5,777 bases of DNA from Clostridiales bacterium UBA1446 (GTDB taxonomy: Bacteria; Bacillota; Clostridia; Oscillospirales; Oscillospiraceae). The notes beneath the pieces are model-generated. The model did no database searches. It worked only from the letters and a program-made list of their open reading frames with translations, and had not been told where the DNA came from. The stretch covers positions 8,201 through 13,977 of the forward strand of contig DCTG01000107.1 of NCBI GenBank assembly GCA_002329245.1, in the 5' to 3' direction. A program made the translations under genes and the position numbers. Position 1 is the stretch's first letter. Each line of letters opens with the position of its first letter. Positions 1-5,052 of this stretch are shown one piece after another.

Positions 1-823
1 TTAAAAGGACGCCCACCGCGTCGCTCCCGGCTTCCTTGGCGACCGACTCAAAGAGAACGTCGACGGAGGGGCAGTGCCCGCTGACCTTTTCTCCGGGATA
101 GCATTTGACCCGGTAAGATCCGCCGGATTTGTAGACTGCCATCTGTTTGTCGCCGGGTGCGATCAGAACGGTGCGGGGAGCGACGAGATCCCTGTCTTTT
201 GCCTCGTCCACATGAAACGGCAAAAGGCTGTCCAGGCGCTTTGCATACATCTTTGTAAAGCCGGGCGGCATATGCTGCACCACAAGGATGCCGGGCATAT
301 CCTGGGGAAGCGCCTTCAAAATGTCCAAAATTGCCTCCGTGCCGCCGGTGGAAGCCCCGATCGAGATAAGGTTTCTTGTCCGGGAGGGCTTTGGGGCAAA
401 CGCGGAGGGAAGGCTTCTTTTTTCCTGGAGCAAATTGGCGATGCGCGCGATTTTTATCTTGGCCTTCAGGTCGGCAATAAAGCTTTCCGTGTCCGGGCTG
501 ATTTGCATATCCAATTTCGCGACGAAATCAACCGCGCCTGCATGGATTGCCTCGAATACCCTTTCATTTGCCGAACTGATCACAATCACGGGAGGGCCGC
601 CGTTTTGCCGGTGCTGCTTCAAAAACTCAATGCCGTTCATCCCCGGCATTTCAAGGTCCAACGTGATCACGTCGGGATTCAAACGGGTCAGTTTTTCCAT
701 AGCCTCATAGGCGCCCGAAGCGGTGGCGATCACTTCAAATCCGGGATCCTCGGAGAGCCGCTTTGTTAAAAACGTTCTGTAGACCAAGGAATCGTCCACG
801 ACCATAATCTTAATTGTTCCCAT
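1..823 (-). CDS. cheB: Chemotaxis response regulator protein-glutamate methylesterase CheB (partial, C-terminus off the left edge)
   Basis: Cytoplasmic enzyme that removes methyl groups from glutamates of chemoreceptors (and deamidates glutamines) for adaptation, activated by phosphorylation from CheA. The translated minus strand shows two domains. The receiver domain (about residues 1-118) has the acidic pair D10-D11, phosphoacceptor D56 in LDLEMPGMNG, S83-S84, and K103. A linker follows (about 119-148). The methylesterase domain has the nucleophile S158 in IGASTGGTEAI and catalytic H184 in VVQHMPPGF. The reading frame is open to the edge after 274 codons of a usual ~350; the last residues seen (AVGVLL) lie just before the TGMG-DGA segment that holds the third catalytic residue, so that residue is not visible. 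The ATG at 823 was chosen because the receiver fold begins directly after it and a purine-rich GGAG lies just upstream. It has its own promoter and is separated from GRE1 by a terminator, so it may head a unit continuing leftwards. Confidence 0.96.
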   Translation of the reverse strand, partial: MGTIKIMVVDDSLVYRTFLTKRLSEDPGFEVIATASGAYEAMEKLTRLNPDVITLDLEMPGMNGIEFLKQHRQNGGPPVIVISSANERVFEAIHAGAVDFVAKLDMQISPDTESFIADLKAKIKIARIANLLQEKRSLPSAFAPKPSRTRNLISIGASTGGTEAILDILKALPQDMPGILVVQHMPPGFTKMYAKRLDSLLPFHVDEAKDRDLVAPRTVLIAPGDKQMAVYKSGGSYRVKCYPGEKVSGHCPSVDVLFESVAKEAGSDAVGVLL

Positions 824-898
824 TCTCTCCAGTTCCCTTCCAAAAAGATTTTTGTGCGGTCAGCCCGCGTTTCGGTCTCGGACGTATGATGTGTTTAA

Positions 899-927
899 AT
901 TATATCGTATTTTATTACTTCGCACAA
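899..927 (-). promoter_or_regulatory. SigA-type promoter of cheB
   Basis: On the minus strand the -35 box is TTGTGC (927-922) and the -10 box is a perfect TATAAT (904-899), separated by exactly 17 bases. The spacer is AT-rich. Transcription would start near 892, giving a leader of roughly 70 bases before the ATG at 823. This is the cleanest promoter in the window. It suggests housekeeping-sigma expression rather than a flagellar SigD (sigma-28) promoter, whose consensus I do not see. Confidence 0.75.
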
Positions 928-938
928 TCTGCAGATTG
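925..938. promoter_or_regulatory. Perfect 14-bp palindrome overlapping the cheB -35 box (candidate operator)
   Basis: CAATCTGCAGATTG is identical to its reverse complement over all 14 bases. It overlaps the -35 box of the cheB promoter by three bases and extends upstream. A dimeric regulator bound here would be placed to block or contact RNA polymerase. The regulator is unknown, and the role is inferred only from symmetry and position. Confidence 0.4.
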
Positions 939-1020
939 GGAAACAATAGAAAGGGAATCTGTGTCAAGGCATGGAAATTCTGTCTTTGCACGCGGAAGGG
1001 GATTCCTGCCTTTATCCCAT

Positions 1021-1067
1021 GCAATAAAAACAGGCCCGACCGCTGCGGCCGAGCCCGTTTTTATTGC
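1021..1067 (-). terminator. Rho-independent terminator of GRE1 (symmetrical, could work in both directions)
   Basis: A long inverted repeat: GCAATAAAAAC on the left is mirrored by GTTTTTATTGC on the right, enclosing a GC-rich inner stem with three mismatches and a very short loop. Read on the minus strand it starts about 60 bases after the GRE1 stop codon and ends in a GC stem followed by TTTTTATT. The A-tract and T-tract on opposite sides make it bidirectional in form, although no plus-strand gene enters from the left. It separates GRE1 from cheB. Confidence 0.88.
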
Positions 1068-1126
1068 TATATTGGCTGCTCCTAAGAGTTTGAGAGCCTC
1101 TTTTTGGGAAAGCGGGAAGCGAGACT

Positions 1127-3655
1127 TTAGTCGAAGGAGAGTTCCGTTCGCCCGATCAGATCGTTTTGCAGCTCGGTGCTCAGCTCGACGAAATAGGCGC
1201 TGTAACCGGCGATGCGGACCAGAAGGTCTTTATAGTTTTCCGGGTGCTGCTGCGCGTCCACGAGCGTCTCTTTGCCGACGATGCTAAACTGGCTTTGCAT
1301 GCCGTGGTGTTTAAAGTAGACGTCCATAAGACCGATCAGATTATCCCGCCCGGTTTCACCGGAGACAGCCGCGGGGGAGAATTTCCAGTTGAGGATGATG
1401 CCGTTGCCGATGCGCGCGTGGTCGAGCTTGGCGACGGATTTGGCGATGGCGGTCGGGCCTCTCCGGTCGTGGGAACCGGCCTGAGTGTGAACAGGGCCCA
1501 TGCAATCGGAAAGCGGCTCATAGGCGCGCCGGCCGTCCGGCGTAGCGCCGGTGAAGGTTCCGTGCATCACGTTTGCCGTAACGGAAAAGACGCCGGGCAT
1601 ATATTCTCCGCCGTGAGGAGTCGGCCGGTGCTCCACATGTTTGCAGTAGGTGCCAATCACGAACCTGGCAAGATCGTCCGCATAGTCGTCGTCATTTCCG
1701 TAATGATGCATGCGGTCGCTGTTGACTAAGGCGTAAAGCGGCTCGTAGCCCTTCCAGTTGGTCTTCAGCGCGTTTAGAAGCTCCTCGCCGGATACGGACT
1801 TCTCGTCAAAGACAAGCTGCTTGATAACGGACAGGCTGTCTGCCGCCGTGCCGATTCCGACGCCCTGGGGGCCGCTGTGGTTATACACCGCGCCGCCGGC
1901 GGTTACATCCATGCCTTTTCCGATGCAGTCCTCGATGAGAAGCGAAAGATAAGGCAGCGGTTTTAACCGCTGATGGGCTATATCAATTTTATTGATGCCG
2001 GAGATCAGAAGGTCGCACCAGTATTTCATCTGGCGGTCAAAGGAGTCTTTCACCTCGTCAAACGACCGGAAGGTATCCAAGCCCCCGGTATCGATGCTCA
2101 GGCCGCCGCCCGCACCGGCGCAGCGGGAATAGCGGAAACAGCTTTTGCTGCAGTCGATGCATCTTCCGTGATTGATCGCCATCTGGAGCACCTTGGCGAT
2201 GTTAAAGGAAGAGGAATCATGCCATCCGTAGGTTTTGCCGGGAATGCAGGGCTCCACGCAGCCAACGCCCACATAATTGCGCGCCTCCCGGAGGGGTTTC
2301 CCGTAATTCATGAGGCAATTGATCATGGCGCTGTCGTTGAAAATCTTCGGTTCGCCCGTGCCGATGCGGATGACGTTGAAGGTCTTGACCTTAAATTCCC
2401 ATGGGGAACCCTCGTGCAGGCGCACGCCCATCCACGGGTTCGGGATGCGGGTGTGCGCGTGGGCGTCCAACACCATGTAGCTGACGTCGTTCGTGATATC
2501 GTCGCCGTTTTCGTCAACGCCGCCCACGTCAAGCGCGGTACCGCCCATGATGGTTCCGCTGGAAAAAACGATGGCGGTTTTATCGCGGATTTTGCGAAGC
2601 TGATGCATCTTTAAAAAGGCGTGCTCAATGAGTTCCTGCATGAATTCGCGCTGAAACCGTCCGGCTTCGATATCCGCCTTGTAGAAAGGATAAAACAATC
2701 GGTCGAACCGGCCGTAAGTCACGGAGTGGCCGTTCGATTCGATGATGATCATGTTGGTGGCGATATGCCACAGCTGGATGGCTTCCCAAAAATCCCGGGG
2801 CGCGCCTTCCGCGACATGGAGACAGTTGGAGGAGACCCGCTCCAGCTCCGCCTTGCGTACGGGATCCGTTTCAGAAGCCGCCATCTCGGCTGCAAGCCGG
2901 CCATACCGCCGGATATATTCGGAAGCTCCGTCGAGTACGATGAGTTCCGCCTGGTAAAACTCGTTTTTGCGCAGATCCTCCGGTTTCGTGGTATCAAGCT
3001 GAGCCATTGCTTCCTCAATCTCGCGGCGTATCCCGCCGAAGCCGATTTGAAAAAGCTTCTGATAGTCGGCGCACACATGGCCGACGCCGGCGTATATGTA
3101 TAAGCCATAAAGATTGATGCCCTTGCCGACGTGGGAACCCTTGAGCTCGTCTTCGGAAAAGGAACTCATGATCGCTTCGGATACCGTTTTGTTTTTCCAG
3201 TTCTGCTGAATGCTGAGGAGATCCTGCTTTGTCTTTTCGTCGATGACATACCGGTCGTTTTTGCGCAGGTCCATGGGGGCGTTGACAAGTTCGTCGCAAA
3301 GCCAGTCGTAGGAAAATTCAGGATAGACGGGCGCGCTGTTGGGCGGGGCGGCCAGTTCCCCTACGATCAGCTCGTCCGGCCAGATCCGGATGTCCACACG
3401 GTACAGCACATCCCGCATGGCCATCGCGCACTTGATGTTCTGCGGATACATGGCATATTTCTCGTAGGCCTCCGTCACGATCATCGCGCGCTGCGCGTCC
3501 GCGGAGGTGTCCAGCTCCTTGAGCCATTTGAGCATCCTGTTGATGCGGGGAAACGGAGACGGGTTTTCCGTCAGGCCGGAAACCCCGACGCCCCATTCTT
3601 TGTCAAAGGGTTCGATCGCAAGGGGTTCTACGCTCTTTTTTACAGCCGTTGCCAA
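1127..3655 (-). CDS. Glycyl radical enzyme, glycerol/propanediol dehydratase-like, substrate unknown (GRE1)
   Basis: Oxygen-sensitive cytoplasmic enzyme of the PFL/glycyl radical family, 842 residues from the TTG start at 3655. The C-terminal glycyl radical domain has G817 in RIAGYSA, followed by IGRTEL. The barrel domain has the thiyl-radical cysteine C466 and base E468 in GCVEP. Other residues match those of Clostridium butyricum B12-independent glycerol dehydratase as I recall them: H193 (GVGH), H310-S311 (NGHS) and D480 (GWHD). Spacings agree: 118 residues from H193 to S311 and 14 from C466 to D480 in both enzymes. This argues for an eliminase or dehydratase, and against pyruvate formate-lyase (needs Cys-Cys) and 4-hydroxyphenylacetate decarboxylase. 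Odd points are a longer N-terminus than that enzyme and a four-cysteine segment at 499-512. The TTG start is preferred over the in-frame GTG at 3676 because AAGGAGG lies 8 bases before TTG and would be inside the gene otherwise. No activase is adjacent. The exact substrate is not assignable. Confidence 0.93.
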   Translation of the reverse strand: MATAVKKSVEPLAIEPFDKEWGVGVSGLTENPSPFPRINRMLKWLKELDTSADAQRAMIVTEAYEKYAMYPQNIKCAMAMRDVLYRVDIRIWPDELIVGELAAPPNSAPVYPEFSYDWLCDELVNAPMDLRKNDRYVIDEKTKQDLLSIQQNWKNKTVSEAIMSSFSEDELKGSHVGKGINLYGLYIYAGVGHVCADYQKLFQIGFGGIRREIEEAMAQLDTTKPEDLRKNEFYQAELIVLDGASEYIRRYGRLAAEMAASETDPVRKAELERVSSNCLHVAEGAPRDFWEAIQLWHIATNMIIIESNGHSVTYGRFDRLFYPFYKADIEAGRFQREFMQELIEHAFLKMHQLRKIRDKTAIVFSSGTIMGGTALDVGGVDENGDDITNDVSYMVLDAHAHTRIPNPWMGVRLHEGSPWEFKVKTFNVIRIGTGEPKIFNDSAMINCLMNYGKPLREARNYVGVGCVEPCIPGKTYGWHDSSSFNIAKVLQMAINHGRCIDCSKSCFRYSRCAGAGGGLSIDTGGLDTFRSFDEVKDSFDRQMKYWCDLLISGINKIDIAHQRLKPLPYLSLLIEDCIGKGMDVTAGGAVYNHSGPQGVGIGTAADSLSVIKQLVFDEKSVSGEELLNALKTNWKGYEPLYALVNSDRMHHYGNDDDYADDLARFVIGTYCKHVEHRPTPHGGEYMPGVFSVTANVMHGTFTGATPDGRRAYEPLSDCMGPVHTQAGSHDRRGPTAIAKSVAKLDHARIGNGIILNWKFSPAAVSGETGRDNLIGLMDVYFKHHGMQSQFSIVGKETLVDAQQHPENYKDLLVRIAGYSAYFVELSTELQNDLIGRTELSFD

Positions 3656-3663
3656 GTAGAAGA

Positions 3664-3670
3664 CCTCCTT
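3664..3670 (-). promoter_or_regulatory. Ribosome binding site of GRE1 that decides the TTG start
   Basis: AAGGAGG on the minus strand is followed after 8 bases by TTG (3655-3653). The longer reading frame starting at GTG 3676 would translate through this Shine-Dalgarno sequence and leave its own GTG with no good binding site. The resulting N-terminus begins MATAVKKS. Confidence 0.85.
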
Positions 3671-3706
3671 TGTCACAATGATTCAGTCGAAGTGCTTTGT
3701 GTCTTT

Positions 3707-3735
3707 ACTATAGCATAAAATGAAAAGACATAGTC
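3707..3735 (-). promoter_or_regulatory. Candidate GRE1 promoter, extended -10 with weak -35
   Basis: The minus strand shows TGCTATAGT, an extended -10 element (TG-N-TATAGT, hexamer 3712-3707). At 17 bases spacing the -35 position (3735-3730) reads GACTAT, a poor match. A good -10 with a poor -35 fits a promoter that needs an activator. The -35 position coincides with the end of the inverted repeat at 3730-3776. The start of transcription would be near 3700, giving a leader of about 45 bases. Confidence 0.5.
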
Positions 3736-3776
3736 CTCACATCTTGTTGCAAAGTGCAACGGGATGTGAGGACTAT
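3730..3776. promoter_or_regulatory. Long inverted repeat with a LysR T-N11-A box, upstream of GRE1
   Basis: Two perfect 14-base arms, ATAGTCCTCACATC (3730-3743) and its exact complement (3763-3776), enclose GTTGC-N5-GCAAC (3746-3760). The core TTGC-N5-GCAA (3747-3759) is a dyad T-N11-A, the classical LysR-type binding site. Its centre is about 53 bases upstream of the predicted GRE1 start of transcription, and the distal arm end touches the -35 position, so an activator site is reasonable. Alternatively, read on the minus strand 46 bases after the lysR stop, the hairpin followed by GTCTTTTCATTTT could terminate lysR. The two roles are not exclusive. The arms are seen directly; the function is inferred. 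Confidence 0.6.
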
Positions 3777-3821
3777 ACGGCTTTGTCATAGCAAACCTGT
3801 GTTTCGGGACCGGTACGGGTA

Positions 3822-4739
3822 TTACTCCGGGAGAGTGTCCGCGCCAATTTGCTCCTGCTGATCGGCCAGATGCTGCAAAATGGTCTTTTCAAACAGCTTG
3901 GCTTCGGGAGACAGACGCGAGCCCTTCCGCTTGATCATATAAATATTCCACTCCATCGGCGGATCTTTCAGGGGAATTGCGCGCAGGTGGGGCCGGGACA
4001 GGCGCCTGGCCAGGTGAACGGTGGAGATGCCGACGGAATGGTTGGTTTCCGCAAGATAATACAGCAGGAGGATATTGTCCACAAACGTTTCAATAATCGG
4101 TTCAAAGCCTTCCTGATTGCAAAGAGAGCGCAAATAGGAATAGGTGCGGGTGGAGTCCCGCATGACTACAAGCGGGAGACCCTTCAGTTCCCGGATGGAA
4201 AGGGAGGCCCGGTCCGCTAAGGCATGGTCCTTGTGAACAATGAGGGCGTGTGCGGACGAAAAAAGCCGTGTTGCGTCGAAGAGGTCTAAGTCAACCGGTC
4301 CCACCGTCAGGGCAAGCTCCACCTCCTGGTTTTCCACGGCCATGTCGCAGGGGATATCCTGGCTTTCCCGTATATCTAAATAAATATCCTTGTACCGCTC
4401 CTGAAACTTTGCAATGGGTATTCCGGCGAATTCTTCTATGGTGCCTTGCGAGAACATGACGGAAAGCGGTTTCCCTATTTCCGCTCCTTTTGAGAAATAC
4501 GCTTCGCACTCTTCCATCAGGCGTACGATTTTCTGGGCGCGGGGTAGCAGGAATTCCGCCTGCGGGGTCAGCACGATCCCCAGCGGCGTCCGCTCGAACA
4601 GCTTATAGTTGAGCTCCTTTTCCAGCCGTAAAATCGCCATGCTGAGTCCCTGGGGAGAAATCGCGCACGCCTTGGCGGCTTTTGAGATCTTCTTATACAG
4701 ACAGATGGCGTTAAAATAAACCAACTGACGGATTTCCAC
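3822..4739 (-). CDS. LysR-family transcriptional regulator
   Basis: DNA-binding regulator of 305 residues, a normal size for the family. The N-terminal winged helix-turn-helix covers about residues 1-60: EIRQLVYFNAI, then the helix-turn-helix near 18-37 (ISKAAKACAISPQGLSMAI), then LEKELNYKLFERT, which is the standard LysR signature. A linker helix follows, then a periplasmic-binding-protein-like effector domain (about 90-295) with the usual FQERYKDIYLDI, ELALTVGP and LPLVVMRD landmarks. The effector is not deducible. The GTG at 4739 was chosen because AGGGAGGGG (4754-4746) sits 6 bases before it and the family signature begins at residue 2. The frame stays open upstream to an ATG at 4910, but those 57 codons have no family match. 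It is divergent from GRE2 and upstream of GRE1 on the same strand with a 166-base gap. By context it probably controls one or both GRE genes in response to a substrate or related metabolite. Confidence 0.93.
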   Translation of the reverse strand: MEIRQLVYFNAICLYKKISKAAKACAISPQGLSMAILRLEKELNYKLFERTPLGIVLTPQAEFLLPRAQKIVRLMEECEAYFSKGAEIGKPLSVMFSQGTIEEFAGIPIAKFQERYKDIYLDIRESQDIPCDMAVENQEVELALTVGPVDLDLFDATRLFSSAHALIVHKDHALADRASLSIRELKGLPLVVMRDSTRTYSYLRSLCNQEGFEPIIETFVDNILLLYYLAETNHSVGISTVHLARRLSRPHLRAIPLKDPPMEWNIYMIKRKGSRLSPEAKLFEKTILQHLADQQEQIGADTLPE

Positions 4740-4955
4740 GTGCTTCCCCTCCCTGTGTGACAACCTCTGTTCCCTCCGCGCGCGGGAAACCGTGAAACCT
4801 TTCGGCGAATCGGAGGCCCCTAGCATGCTCCGGAGGTAATTGTGTTTGCGTTCGGGCAGGAATCCTATCGTTACCGCAACAAACTTATCATAAAAGGGAA
4901 TAAAAAACAAGCGTTCCCGGGTGCGGGCGCAGACAGGAAGCCCGAAATTTCACGG

Positions 4956-4983
4956 ATTGTTTCCCGGGTTCTCAAATTGTTTC
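4956..4983 (+). repeat. Paired direct repeat ATTGTTTC, 20 bases apart, upstream of GRE2
   Basis: ATTGTTTC occurs at 4956-4963 and again at 4976-4983, exactly 20 bases or about two helical turns apart, so both copies face the same side of the DNA. The second copy directly abuts the candidate -35 position of the GRE2 promoter. An 8-bp palindrome GAAATTTC (4944-4951) lies just upstream. This arrangement suits a tandem activator site, possibly for the neighbouring LysR protein; the assignment is inference. Confidence 0.4.
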
Positions 4984-5012
4984 TTTTTATTTCGCCCGGT
5001 TTTCGATAGAAT
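4984..5012 (+). promoter_or_regulatory. Candidate GRE2 promoter with weak -35
   Basis: A -10 hexamer TAGAAT (5007-5012, one mismatch to TATAAT) lies 17 bases after TTTTTA (4984-4989), a poor -35. Transcription would start near 5019, leaving a leader of about 34 bases. TGTAAT at 5018-5023 is another possible -10 but lacks any -35. The weak -35 next to the direct repeats fits activator dependence. Confidence 0.38.
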
Positions 5013-5035
5013 GTTAATGTAATAAGACGACTCGG

Positions 5036-5043
5036 AAAGGTGG
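5036..5043 (+). promoter_or_regulatory. Ribosome binding site of GRE2
   Basis: AAAGGTGG is followed after 9 bases (TCATTTTTT) by the ATG at 5053, the first start codon after it in this frame. It fixes the N-terminus of GRE2. Confidence 0.7.
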
Positions 5044-5052
5044 TCATTTTTT

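Larger units (their letters stand above)
824..1126. other. Non-coding region between GRE1 and cheB
   Basis: This 303-base stretch holds no gene I can support. It contains the GRE1 terminator (1021-1067), the cheB promoter (899-927) with an overlapping palindrome, and a predicted cheB leader of about 70 bases. The short plus-strand reading frames across it (for example 852-1085) lack a recognisable domain and run over the promoter and terminator. I see nothing else in 940-1020 or 1068-1126. Confidence 0.7.
4740..5052. other. Divergent control region between lysR and GRE2
   Basis: A 313-base region with no supported gene. The lysR frame is open leftwards to 4910 but this part lacks LysR features. 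The GRE2-proximal part holds direct repeats and a candidate promoter. For lysR I see only an AT-rich minus-strand stretch near 4881-4912 (TTGTTT, then TATGATAAG) whose boxes are not properly spaced, so I do not call a lysR promoter. A 9-base repeat TTCCCGGGT occurs at 4914-4922 and 4961-4969. No riboswitch or T-box signature was recognised. Confidence 0.6.

Noticed and set aside
74..769. A 231-codon plus-strand open reading frame
   Set aside because: It lies wholly antisense to cheB, whose receiver and methylesterase motifs are unmistakable. Its translation has no recognisable domain; long opposite-strand frames are common in GC-rich genes.
814..1287. Plus-strand frames across the cheB-GRE1 gap (814-1287 and 852-1085)
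   Set aside because: They run over the cheB promoter, the terminator and the end of GRE1, show no domain and have low-complexity Arg/Cys-rich ends typical of chance frames.
1127..3655. Naming GRE1 pyruvate formate-lyase or 4-hydroxyphenylacetate decarboxylase
   Set aside because: Pyruvate formate-lyase needs adjacent Cys-Cys at the active site, whereas GRE1 has GCVEP. The decarboxylase has a GCLET-type motif and a longer chain with a small partner subunit, which is not seen here.
4800..4860. Short inverted repeat CGGAG...CTCCG as a riboswitch, T-box or terminator
   Set aside because: Only five base pairs with a twelve-base loop, no T-tract, and no conserved T-box or riboswitch sequence.
4740..4910. 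Extension of lysR to an ATG at 4910 (57 extra residues)
   Set aside because: LysR proteins begin at the helix-turn-helix; the extra residues match nothing in the family. The GTG at 4739 has an AGGGAGGGG binding site at the right distance.
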